DNA of 64,000 nucleotides from a virus: positions 54,302 through 118,301 of the IMG/VR virus record IMGVR_UViG_3300002835_000043; one strand, written 5' to 3'. Position 1 is the stretch's first letter; every line of letters begins with the position of its first letter. The notes below the pieces were generated by a model. The model had not been told where the DNA came from. It searched no databases and saw only the letters and a program-made list of their open reading frames with translations. Of the stretch, positions 49,676 through 57,410 are shown one piece after another. The position numbers and the translations under genes were made by a program.

Positions 49676-50113
49676 ATGACTTTAAATGAACTAATCGAAC
49701 AAGCAAAACAAGACATGAAGTTTGACGATACAGAACTCGATAAGGAGTCTCTGCGTATTCCCCAGTTACATAACAAGTATCTCAATTTTTATCATGAAGA
49801 GAAGTTGCGATATCAGGGATATAAAACAAATTATTCCAAGATGTTCAAACTCAAATGGGAATACTATTGTGGTAAACTCAGCGAGGATCAATTAAAAGAA
49901 CTTGGATGGGAACCATTTGATCTAAAGATTCTTCGTCAGGATGTAGACATCTATCTAGATGCTGATAAAGATCTAATTGAATTAAAGAATAAGATGTCAA
50001 TTCAAGAAGAAAAGGTAGATTATTTGAGTTCTGTCCTCAAAGGAATCATGAATCGACAGTTTCATATACGCGACGCTATCTCTTGGCGCAAGTTCCTCAA
50101 CGGAAGTATATGA
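49676..50113 (+). CDS. uvsY: Recombination mediator UvsY
   Basis: At 145 aa (T4 UvsY is 137 aa), it is helical and charged, with the pattern L-H-N-K-Y-L-N-F-Y-H-E-E-K-L-R-Y, K-L-K-W-E-Y-Y-C-G-K-L and D-V-D-I-Y-L-D-A-D-K-D-L characteristic of UvsY in marine T4-like phages. UvsY loads the UvsX recombinase onto gp32-coated single strands. UvsX lies outside this window. It is immediately upstream of uvsW, as in T4-like phages; its stop codon begins the TGATAAATA box before uvsW. Confidence 0.85.
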   Translation: MTLNELIEQAKQDMKFDDTELDKESLRIPQLHNKYLNFYHEEKLRYQGYKTNYSKMFKLKWEYYCGKLSEDQLKELGWEPFDLKILRQDVDIYLDADKDLIELKNKMSIQEEKVDYLSSVLKGIMNRQFHIRDAISWRKFLNGSI

Positions 50114-50119
50114 TAAATA
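50112..50119 (+). promoter_or_regulatory. Late-promoter-like box abutting the uvsW start
   Basis: GATAAATA followed by CTTGTAT and then the uvsW ATG. The 14-base string ATAAATACTTGTAT (50113-50126) is identical to 49114-49127, which sits on the start of the tube-like gene. It differs from the late consensus only at the first base and again leaves almost no leader. Confidence 0.5.
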
Positions 50120-50126
50120 CTTGTAT

Positions 50127-51644
50127 ATGGATTTAGTGATTGAACCGTTAGACTCTGTTTATATAAAGGTGGACTGTGATAGAAGTTTTGCAAAGGAGTT
50201 ATCTGACTACTTTACCTTCAAAGTCCCAGGACATAAGTTCATGCCTGCCTACAGAAATAAACTGTGGGACGGACAGATCAAGTTGTATAACATCTACGGA
50301 CAAACTATCTACGCAGGACTTGAAGACTATGTTATCCAGTTTGCCAAGGATAGGTCATATTCGGTTGAGAACCGAATTACAAAAAATAAAGATAGAGTCA
50401 CTCTTGAACAGGTTATAGAGTATATTAAGACTCTGAACCCCCACGCTGCAGGAAAGCGTCTAGAACCCCACCAGCACCAGTTAGAAGCGATCCTACACGC
50501 TTTAAACGAGCGTAGGAGCCTTCTATTGTCTCCCACAGGGTCAGGTAAGAGTCTAATCATATATGTCCTATGTCGTTATTTGTTAAATCTACTACCAGAA
50601 GATAAAAAAATACTAATAATCGTCCCAACCATATCCCTAGTCACCCAGATGTATTCAGACTTTTTTGAATATTCATCCAAGACTGGTTGGAAGACTAGAG
50701 AACATTGTCATAAAATTCACGGTGGTCAGGATAAGGATTCCGATAAAAGAATTATTATTTCAACTTGGCAGAGTATTTACAAAATGCCAAAGAAATACTT
50801 TGATCAATTTGAAGCAGTGATTGGAGATGAATGTCACTTATTCAAATCCAAATCTTTGAGCACTATTATGTCAAAATTAACAACATGCGATTGGCGTATT
50901 GGTACAACTGGTACTCTTGATGGTAGTATGACACATAAATTGGTAATTGAAGGATTGTTCGGTAGAGTAAAGAAAGTTACATCTACAAAAGAATTGATGG
51001 ATAAAGATATTCTTTCTGAACTATCAATTGATTGTTTAGTTCTTCAATATCCAGAAGAAGTACGAAGAGCAATTAAAAAATTAACTTATAAAGAAGAAAT
51101 AGATTGGATTATTTCAAATCAAGCAAGAAACGAATTTATTTCAAATCTTGCTTTGAACTTAAAAGGTAATACACTTGTTTTATTCCAATTTGTTGAGAAG
51201 CATGGTATGGTGCTTCATCAACTTATAGAGAAACTAAATACTAAGGACAAGAAAGTTTTCTTTGTCTATGGTGGCACTGATGTTGAGATGCGTGAACAAG
51301 TTCGTAAGTTATGTGAAAAACAAGACAACGCAATCATCATTGCTTCATACGGAACCTTCTCTACAGGCATCTCAATCCGAAGACTACATAATATTGTATT
51401 CTCCTCTCCATCGAAGAGCAGAATACGGGTCTTACAAAGTATTGGTAGACAGTTAAGAAAATCTGAACACAAAGATAAGGCTAGACTCTTCGATATTGCA
51501 GACGACTTACATTGGAAGTCTTATCAAAATCACACTCTTCGTCATTACAATGAGCGATTAAAAATTTATGAATCCGAGAAGTTCTCGCACAAGAAGTTAA
51601 GTATCAAATTGGAGAGCACATGCAAGACAACGGATACAGACTAA
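50127..51644 (+). CDS. uvsW: Superfamily 2 RNA-DNA/branch-migration helicase UvsW
   Basis: A TTG at 50121 is also possible, but the ATG at 50127 gives the expected UvsW N-terminus (505 aa). A small N-terminal domain (W-D-G-Q-I-K-L-Y near residue 48) precedes the helicase core: Walker A S-P-T-G-S-G-K-S near residue 133, DECH box G-D-E-C-H near residue 234, motif III T-G-T-L, and motif VI Q-S-I-G-R-Q-L-R-K near residue 437. UvsW unwinds R-loops and branched DNA, switching replication from origin- to recombination-dependent mode. No ribosome-binding site precedes it. Its end overlaps the next gene by 25 bases. Confidence 0.93.
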   Translation: MDLVIEPLDSVYIKVDCDRSFAKELSDYFTFKVPGHKFMPAYRNKLWDGQIKLYNIYGQTIYAGLEDYVIQFAKDRSYSVENRITKNKDRVTLEQVIEYIKTLNPHAAGKRLEPHQHQLEAILHALNERRSLLLSPTGSGKSLIIYVLCRYLLNLLPEDKKILIIVPTISLVTQMYSDFFEYSSKTGWKTREHCHKIHGGQDKDSDKRIIISTWQSIYKMPKKYFDQFEAVIGDECHLFKSKSLSTIMSKLTTCDWRIGTTGTLDGSMTHKLVIEGLFGRVKKVTSTKELMDKDILSELSIDCLVLQYPEEVRRAIKKLTYKEEIDWIISNQARNEFISNLALNLKGNTLVLFQFVEKHGMVLHQLIEKLNTKDKKVFFVYGGTDVEMREQVRKLCEKQDNAIIIASYGTFSTGISIRRLHNIVFSSPSKSRIRVLQSIGRQLRKSEHKDKARLFDIADDLHWKSYQNHTLRHYNERLKIYESEKFSHKKLSIKLESTCKTTDTD

Positions 51645-52276
51645 TTAAACTCAAGAATGGTGATATTTTAATATCAAAAGTTCTTGAAATAAGAAAAAAG
51701 ACTTTAGTTGTTGAAAGACCAATGCAGTTTAAAACTGTGGTTCTTGTGAATCAGAACAATATGACTAACACTGAAATGGTAGTGTTTAAACCTTGGATTG
51801 ATTATACAATAGACAGAATTACAGAAATAGCAGCAGATGGTATTATTGCTATTTCAATGCCTGATTCAAAAATTTCTTCATGCTATGATTTAGAAAAAGA
51901 AAAAGAAGACAATCCTGCTATAAGCCAACAAGCACAAAATCTTCAAGATATGACTGAAGAGATTATGGGTACTCCTACAACACAAAATTCAAATGTACCA
52001 CCAGAAAATGTTAATGTAACATTTAGTGTTCCGCCAGATATGGCAGAAGAAATAATCGATATGATGGCAGAGGCAAAAGCATGGGAAAATATAGATGAAG
52101 AAGATTTTGAGGATGAAGATCTTTTCCCAGAGGTTAAGCCCCGTAAGAAGGCAAAGAAAAAGAAGAAGGTAGATCCTTCTTCTAATAAACCCCATCAAAA
52201 GAAAAATAAAAAGGATTCCAATGACTTCGGTAATGATTGGTCTGATTGGAGTCCTGATCCTAAAGACTATATCTAG
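51620..52276 (+). CDS. Sm-like-domain protein with Lys-rich tail, hypothetical
   Basis: In this 218-aa protein, residues 7-60 (Y-R-L-I-K-L-K-N-G-D-I-L-I-S-K-V, then T-L-V-V-E-R-P) follow the first-strand pattern of Sm/LSm beta-barrels. A strand with K-P-W-I-D-Y-T near residues 58-64 and an M-P-D-S strand complete the small domain. A long acidic linker follows, then a Lys-rich stretch (~172-205) and a Trp-containing acidic end. Homologous small proteins sit next to uvsW in marine T4-like phages, function unknown. RNA binding is an inference from the fold resemblance. It overlaps uvsW by 25 bases, suggesting coupling. Confidence 0.6.
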   Translation: MQDNGYRLIKLKNGDILISKVLEIRKKTLVVERPMQFKTVVLVNQNNMTNTEMVVFKPWIDYTIDRITEIAADGIIAISMPDSKISSCYDLEKEKEDNPAISQQAQNLQDMTEEIMGTPTTQNSNVPPENVNVTFSVPPDMAEEIIDMMAEAKAWENIDEEDFEDEDLFPEVKPRKKAKKKKKVDPSSNKPHQKKNKKDSNDFGNDWSDWSPDPKDYI

Positions 52277-52322
52277 AATAGATCATTAGGTGAACCGTGA
52301 CACACTAAGTGTAACGAGCGAA

Positions 52323-52347
52323 AAGGAAATGTCAATAGATTTTCCTT
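52323..52347 (+). promoter_or_regulatory. Stem-loop upstream of gp55
   Basis: AAGGAAA (52323-52329) pairs with TTTCCTT (52341-52347) round an 11-base loop. Its 3' arm overlaps the candidate -35 box of the gp55 promoter. There is no T run after it, so it is not a standard terminator; it might be an operator or an RNA processing site. Confidence 0.4.
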
Positions 52348-52373
52348 GAAATTCTTTCCAGATGGTGTATGAT
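52346..52373 (+). promoter_or_regulatory. Sigma70-like promoter for gp55
   Basis: TTGAAA (52346-52351), a 16-base spacer and TATGAT (52368-52373) lie in the longest gap of the window, 22 bases before the gp55 ATG. A host-type promoter is expected for the late sigma factor, which must be made before late transcription. Confidence 0.55.
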
Positions 52374-52394
52374 CCTTTTGTAATGGAGTAAAAT

Positions 52395-53036
52395 ATGAAA
52401 AAGAAAAAGAAGACAAAGAAAAAGAAATCTAAAGTAGAAGTGAAATTGACAGATGATATAGTCGATGATATAAAAGGTTTCTTAGTAGTAGAAGAAAAAC
52501 CAGAAAAAACCAAAAAAGTAAAAGCACATTACATTGATAATAAGAAATTTTTCAGTGAAATGGTAGAGTGGAAAAAGCAAGTAAAAGAAGCAAAAGAAAC
52601 TGGAGATCCCATTCCACCAGTCACCGAATATATTGGACATTGCTTTTTAGAGATAGCAGAAAACTTATCCAAAAAACCCAATTTTATGAACTATCCATTT
52701 AAGGATGAAATGGTTGGTGATGGTATAGAAAACTGTTTGATGTATTGTGAAAATTTTGATCCAGATAAATCAAACAATCCATTTTCATATTTTACTCAAA
52801 TCATTTATTATGCATTTCTTCGTCGCATACAAAAAGAAAAGAAGCAAAACTATATCAAATATAAATTCCTAGAGTCAATGGATCATGATGGCGATTTTAG
52901 TCAATATCTGAAGGCTATGGGTATAACAGAAGAAGAGCAAGAAGTATATAAAAAACAAGACGAAGAAAAAAATGATAAGAAGCGTAAGAAGCGTAAGAAG
53001 AAAAAGAAAACATTAGAATCCTTTATGGAGGACTAA
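52395..53036 (+). CDS. 55: Late transcription sigma factor gp55
   Basis: At 213 aa (T4 gp55 is 185 aa), the core Y-I-D-N-K-K-F-F-S-E-M-V-E-W-K near residue 46 and the DGIENCLMYCENFD block with P-F-S-Y-F-T-Q-I-I-Y-Y-A-F-L-R-R-I-Q-K-E near residues 115-155 match the sigma region 2-like part of gp55 that reads TATAAATA. An added ~40-residue N-terminus begins with a Lys run. The C-terminus, L-E-S-F-M-E-D, corresponds in place and character to the T4 clamp-binding tail S-L-D-F-L-Y-E. It works with gp45 and host RNA polymerase. GGAG lies upstream; gp47 starts right after the stop. Confidence 0.92.
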   Translation: MKKKKKTKKKKSKVEVKLTDDIVDDIKGFLVVEEKPEKTKKVKAHYIDNKKFFSEMVEWKKQVKEAKETGDPIPPVTEYIGHCFLEIAENLSKKPNFMNYPFKDEMVGDGIENCLMYCENFDPDKSNNPFSYFTQIIYYAFLRRIQKEKKQNYIKYKFLESMDHDGDFSQYLKAMGITEEEQEVYKKQDEEKNDKKRKKRKKKKKTLESFMED

Positions 53037-54077
53037 ATGAAAATTGCTATTGTGTGTGATACACATTTCGGTGTAAGGAATGATTCTCCACTGTTTTTAA
53101 ATTACTTTTTAGATTTCTTTGAGAATCAATTCTTTCCTTATCTTCGTGAACATAATATTAAACAAGTAATACATCTTGGCGATCTGATGGATCGTCGTAA
53201 GTTTGTTAATTTTCAAACACTAGCAGAAGTGAAAAAGAGATTTATTTCTCATTTTGATTCTGGTGAATTTGAACTTTGGTGTTTAATTGGCAACCACGAT
53301 ACCTATTATAAGAATACAAATCAAATTAATTCACTTAATCAACTTTTTGAAAACAATAATATCAACATTATTGATAGACCCATGAATGTTCAATTCGACA
53401 GTCTATCAGTTGCTCTTATTCCCTGGATCAATAAGGAAAATTATGAAACATCTTTGGAATTCATTAAAACTACGACTTCGCCTTTTATTATGGGTCATTT
53501 TGAACTGACAGGATTCGAAGTTCTTCGTGGAGTAAAGCATGAAGATGGTATGAGTCCTGCAATTCTTTCACGATTTGATACTGTTTACTCTGGTCACTTC
53601 CATTGTAAACAGAGCGAAAAGAATGTTTCATATCTTGGAACTCCATATCAGATTACATTCTCTGATTTAAAAGAAAGAAAGGGATTCCATATTCTTGATA
53701 CGGAAACTCGTGAACTAGAATTTATTGAGAATCCAAATCGTATCTTCTATGCTGTTCGTTATAATGATGCAGAACGAGACATGTTGAAGGCAGACTTTGC
53801 AAAGTATAAGAATTCTTTTGTTAAACTTATTGTAGAAAATAAAACCAAACCTTATATATTTGACAAGTTCTTAGATTCGATGTATGGTAATGGTGTAGCA
53901 AGTTTAAACATCATTGAAGAAAACAATGTTGAACTTAGTTCAGAACACACAGTTGACAATACCAAGGATACGCTTACAATTATCAACTCAGAAATTGATG
54001 CTATGGAAGAAGTTCAAAATAAGAATAAACTGAAAACTATCATTCATGAACTATACATGGAAAGCCTTTCACAATGA
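53037..54077 (+). CDS. 47: Recombination nuclease gp47 (Mre11/SbcD-like)
   Basis: At 346 aa (T4 gp47 is 339 aa), all phosphoesterase motifs are visible: C-D-T-H-F-G (residues 7-12), G-D-L-M-D-R-R near residue 48, G-N-H-D near residue 86, G-H-F near residue 153 and G-H-F-H near residue 186. With gp46 it forms the Mre11-Rad50-like complex that resects DNA ends for recombination-dependent replication. Its ATG follows the gp55 TAA directly, and it overlaps the next gene by ATGA. gp46 is separated from it by two small genes. Confidence 0.95.
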   Translation: MKIAIVCDTHFGVRNDSPLFLNYFLDFFENQFFPYLREHNIKQVIHLGDLMDRRKFVNFQTLAEVKKRFISHFDSGEFELWCLIGNHDTYYKNTNQINSLNQLFENNNINIIDRPMNVQFDSLSVALIPWINKENYETSLEFIKTTTSPFIMGHFELTGFEVLRGVKHEDGMSPAILSRFDTVYSGHFHCKQSEKNVSYLGTPYQITFSDLKERKGFHILDTETRELEFIENPNRIFYAVRYNDAERDMLKADFAKYKNSFVKLIVENKTKPYIFDKFLDSMYGNGVASLNIIEENNVELSSEHTVDNTKDTLTIINSEIDAMEEVQNKNKLKTIIHELYMESLSQ

Positions 54078-54673
54078 ACATATTTGTATTGGATAAGAAT
54101 CCAACAACAGCAGCGGAATACATGTGTGACAAACACATCGTAAAAATGATCCTAGAGAGTTGTCAATTACTTTCTACTGCTCATCGTGTATTAGACGGTA
54201 AAAAGGTGGAAAGGCAGACCAAGAACGGTAGACGCTATACTTATTACATGTTAGAGGATTCTAAAGTAGATTCTTACATCTATAAGTCTACAATGATCAA
54301 TCATCCATGCACAATTTGGACTAGACAATCAACTCGTAACTATGATTGGTTGTGCAAGCACACCCTTGCTTTATGTGAACAATACACAAAGCGTTATGGT
54401 AAGACACATGTATCTACGCAATTGGCAGAGTGGTTGTTTAAACACCCACCTACTGGTTTAAAGATTGATAGTCTTACTCCATTTGCTCAAGCAATGCCAG
54501 ACCAGTATAAGCACCAAGATGCAATTAAAGCATATAGGGATTATTATATTTTTGAAAAATCTAGGTTTGCCAAATGGAAACTGGGAAACACCCCTGAGTG
54601 GTATTTGGAAGGACTCAAAGAAAATTCTTTACTAAATAGTAAAGAGGAAACGATAAATGGAGCAACCGTCTGA
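54074..54673 (+). CDS. Conserved phage protein of unknown function (gp47-gp46 interval)
   Basis: This 199-aa protein begins M-N-I-F-V-L-D-K-N-P-T-T-A-A-E-Y-M-C-D-K-H-I-V-K-M-I, a signature I recall from hypothetical proteins in many marine phages and some bacteria. The later H-P-C-T-I-W-T-R-Q-S-T-R-N-Y-D-W-L and the W-Y pair near the C-terminus (P-E-W-Y) are typical too. Conserved His, Asp, Glu, Arg and Trp suggest a nucleic-acid enzyme, and I considered a DNA glycosylase relation, but no catalytic motif is certain. It overlaps gp47 by four bases and the following Arg-rich gene by 17, within the recombination operon. Confidence 0.65.
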   Translation: MNIFVLDKNPTTAAEYMCDKHIVKMILESCQLLSTAHRVLDGKKVERQTKNGRRYTYYMLEDSKVDSYIYKSTMINHPCTIWTRQSTRNYDWLCKHTLALCEQYTKRYGKTHVSTQLAEWLFKHPPTGLKIDSLTPFAQAMPDQYKHQDAIKAYRDYYIFEKSRFAKWKLGNTPEWYLEGLKENSLLNSKEETINGATV

Positions 54674-54941
54674 AACATATACTCTACATGACCTGCGCGA
54701 AGGTATTGCCAAGCGTAAATTGGTTGTACGCAAGGGCAAAAGAAAAGTATTGTTTCGTTGCAAACCAGGTGAAAAGAAAGTAGGCAGACAATGCCGAAGA
54801 ATACCATCTTCCCAGTTGACAAAACTTAAAAGAAGAGCTAGATTAGCAGCAAGGAAGGCTCGTACCAAAAGAGTAAGAGCACAAAGAAGGAGAAAGATCT
54901 CTCTCCGTCGTAGGAGAAATATCCCGAAAACTCCAAGGTGA
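54657..54941 (+). CDS. Small Arg/Lys-rich protein, putative nucleic-acid binding
   Basis: In this 94-aa protein about 40% of residues are Arg or Lys, especially in residues 55-94 (R-R-A-R-L-A-A-R-K-A-R-T-K-R-V-R-A-Q-R-R-R-K). Residues ~18-45 (K-R-K-L-V-V-R-K-G-K-R-K-V-L-F-R-C-K-P-G, then G-R-Q-C-R-R) form a small basic domain with two Cys. It is likely to bind DNA or RNA; histone-like compaction, packaging or transcription roles are all possible. The ATG has AGAGGAAA upstream and overlaps the previous gene by 17 bases. Similar basic proteins accompany gp46/47 in marine T4-like phages. Confidence 0.7.
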   Translation: MEQPSETYTLHDLREGIAKRKLVVRKGKRKVLFRCKPGEKKVGRQCRRIPSSQLTKLKRRARLAARKARTKRVRAQRRRKISLRRRRNIPKTPR

Positions 54942-54957
54942 AATTTAATTATTTGTC

Positions 54958-56673
54958 ATGATTATATTTAAAAAAGTACGCTGGAAGAATTTCCTTTCAA
55001 CAGGAAATAATTTTACAGAGATAAATCTAGATAAAACTAGAACCACTTTAATTAGTGGTGAAAATGGTGCTGGTAAGACAACCTTACTGGACGCTATTAC
55101 ATTTGTTTTATTTGGTAAACCCTATAGAAATATTAATATTCCACAATTAGCAAACTCAATCAATGAGAAGGATTGTATGGTTGAGATTGAGTTTGTATCT
55201 GGTGGTGTAGAATATAAGATCCGTAGAGGACTTGCACCAAAGATCTTTGAGGTCTACAAGTCGGGTAAGATGATGGATCAGGATGCTAAATCCAAAGACT
55301 ATCAGAAGATGTTGGAAGAAACCATACTGAAGATGAACTATAAGTCATTCTGTCAGGTGGTTATTCTTGGTTCCACCAACTATGTCCCATTTATGAGACT
55401 TCCTGCAGCAGATCGTAGAAGTATTGTAGAAGATTTGCTAGACATCAATGTGTTCTCATTGATGAATACACTACTAAAGTCTCGTATGGCTCAAATGAAG
55501 ACAGACATCGCAGAACTAGAACACAAGATCGAGTTACAGAAAGAAAAGACAATTGCTCAGAAGCGTCATATTGAAACTCTTGCTAACAAAAACAAAGAGA
55601 CAATAGACCGACATGAGAAAGAAATTCAAGAATCTTATAAGCAAATTGAAGAGCATCAAAAAGAAATTGATGAAAAGAAAAAGAAAATAGAAGAACTTAT
55701 TCAGATGTCTTCTCAAATTAATGTTGATGCCGAGGTTGAAAAATTAACAGATCTTGGCAGAACCATTAGTATGGAAATGAGAAAGTTAGATAAAGATATT
55801 TCTTTTTATTCAACAAATGATCATTGTCCATCTTGCTCACAGAAGATTGATTGTGAGCACAAGGAAAAGGTTTTGACTGAAAGAAACAAAAAGAAGTCAG
55901 AACTAGAGAAGGGATTGCAATTACAAGAAAAGCAAATGACTAAGTTGAGTGAAAAAGTTGTAGAAAAGAATCTAATCAATAACAAGATTCTTCTAGAACA
56001 AAAGATGATTCATGAAATTGATAGTCAGGTAAATGCGACAAATAAGTATGTCAAGAAGTTGCGTTCTGATATTGATAGTATTCAATCTGACACAAAGAAT
56101 ATTGATGAAGAGCAAGCAAAATTAAAAGAGATGGGTCAAGCAGGTAAAGAACTTGTCGAAAACAAGTTGAAACTAAATGATGATATGCATTACTATTCTC
56201 TTGCATCTTTCTTGATGAAGGATACAGGAATTAAGAGCAAGATTATTAAATATTATCTTCCTATTATGAATAAGATAATTAACAAATATCTTGCACAAAT
56301 GGATTTCTTTGTTCAATTTGAATTAAATGATTCATTTGAAGAAACCATCAAGAGTCGTCACCGTGACATCTTCACATATGATAGTTTCAGTGAAGGTGAA
56401 AAACGAAAGATTGATTTATCTCTTTTGTTTGCATGGCGTGCAGTTGCACAATTAAAGAATTCTCTTAATTGTAATTTGTTAATATTTGATGAAGTATTAG
56501 ATGGTAGTTTAGATGATGTGGCTACTGAATCTTTCCTTTCCATTCTGAAAGGACTTGACAAAGGTACTAACATCTTTGTAATATCTCATAAGTCGAAGGA
56601 ACTATTACAGGATAAGTTCCAAGATCATATTACATTCGTCAAACGAAACAATTTTAGCAAGATAGATCAATGA
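54958..56673 (+). CDS. 46: Recombination ATPase gp46 (Rad50/SbcC-like)
   Basis: At 571 aa (T4 gp46 is 560 aa), it has Walker A S-G-E-N-G-A-G-K-T-T at residues ~32-41, long coiled coils on either side of a zinc hook C-P-S-C near residue 290, the ABC signature F-S-E-G-E-K-R-K-I-D-L-S near residue 477 and Walker B L-L-I-F-D-E-V-L-D near residue 506. It pairs with gp47 for end resection. The ribosome-binding site is poor (leader TTAATTATTTGTC), so expression may depend on upstream translation. The stop overlaps the next ATG by ATGA. Confidence 0.96.
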   Translation: MIIFKKVRWKNFLSTGNNFTEINLDKTRTTLISGENGAGKTTLLDAITFVLFGKPYRNINIPQLANSINEKDCMVEIEFVSGGVEYKIRRGLAPKIFEVYKSGKMMDQDAKSKDYQKMLEETILKMNYKSFCQVVILGSTNYVPFMRLPAADRRSIVEDLLDINVFSLMNTLLKSRMAQMKTDIAELEHKIELQKEKTIAQKRHIETLANKNKETIDRHEKEIQESYKQIEEHQKEIDEKKKKIEELIQMSSQINVDAEVEKLTDLGRTISMEMRKLDKDISFYSTNDHCPSCSQKIDCEHKEKVLTERNKKKSELEKGLQLQEKQMTKLSEKVVEKNLINNKILLEQKMIHEIDSQVNATNKYVKKLRSDIDSIQSDTKNIDEEQAKLKEMGQAGKELVENKLKLNDDMHYYSLASFLMKDTGIKSKIIKYYLPIMNKIINKYLAQMDFFVQFELNDSFEETIKSRHRDIFTYDSFSEGEKRKIDLSLLFAWRAVAQLKNSLNCNLLIFDEVLDGSLDDVATESFLSILKGLDKGTNIFVISHKSKELLQDKFQDHITFVKRNNFSKIDQ

Positions 56674-57410
56674 AAAAGAAAAAGAAAAAGTCCCGCCGTA
56701 TTGGTCGTGGTGATTCTGTAGATTCTCTAATTATGGGTAGCGAACCCGTGTGGAAGGATGCAGATAAACTTACACCAGAGGAACTTGATACCAAGATTCT
56801 TCGTGCTATTAATTGGTATAGTTATTCTTGTGATAACAATATGTGCAAACCTTGGGTTATTGATTGGATGATGAAGAATGAATATTCCAAGAAAGATATC
56901 AAGGCTGCAATGTGCTGTGATATCAACGCTATGGAATTCATTTATATCGGTAGCCGTTGTCGTATTATGAATTTGGGTGGTAAACTTCGACCCGAAACTG
57001 TTGATATGATCAAGAAAAATGTTGAACAAATTATTCACGAAGGTATCCATAAACCAGCAAAGGTTGAAGATCCAAATAAAGAAAAGGTGAATGTTCAAGA
57101 AAGAATTCAAAAGAAAACTGTTGAATATATGTCTGTAATTGAACAAAGAGTCGATGATTTATTTGACACAGCTGAAAAAGATGGTAATCTAAAGAACATA
57201 GACCATTCTGAATGGTTGCGTATGCAAGGTATTAAGTCTGTTCACCACAAGAAACTTGCAAAGGTACTTGATCCACATATCAAGGAACTCAAGCAAGCAT
57301 ATAAGGGAGATCCCGATCTTAAGGAGGGATTCTCTTTCCTTGGTAAGCGTAAGATCAAGGTTGTAATCGAAGCACTTGAAGACCTTAAGGATATTCTAAA
57401 CGCAAAATGA
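56670..57410 (+). CDS. Conserved hypothetical protein of the replication operon
   Basis: This 246-aa protein has a Lys/Arg-rich N-terminus (M-K-K-K-K-K-K-S-R-R), then L-T-P-E-E-L-D-T-K-I-L-R-A-I-N-W-Y-S-Y-S-C-D near residue 33 and a predicted helical body. The C-terminus contains the F-S-F-L-G-K-R-K-I-K-V-V block. It overlaps gp46 by four bases and RNase H by four bases, so it is embedded in the replication/recombination translation chain. I recall similar proteins next to gp46 and rnh in marine T4-like phages, without known function. DNA contact is suggested by the basic N-terminus only. Confidence 0.65.
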   Translation: MKKKKKKSRRIGRGDSVDSLIMGSEPVWKDADKLTPEELDTKILRAINWYSYSCDNNMCKPWVIDWMMKNEYSKKDIKAAMCCDINAMEFIYIGSRCRIMNLGGKLRPETVDMIKKNVEQIIHEGIHKPAKVEDPNKEKVNVQERIQKKTVEYMSVIEQRVDDLFDTAEKDGNLKNIDHSEWLRMQGIKSVHHKKLAKVLDPHIKELKQAYKGDPDLKEGFSFLGKRKIKVVIEALEDLKDILNAK

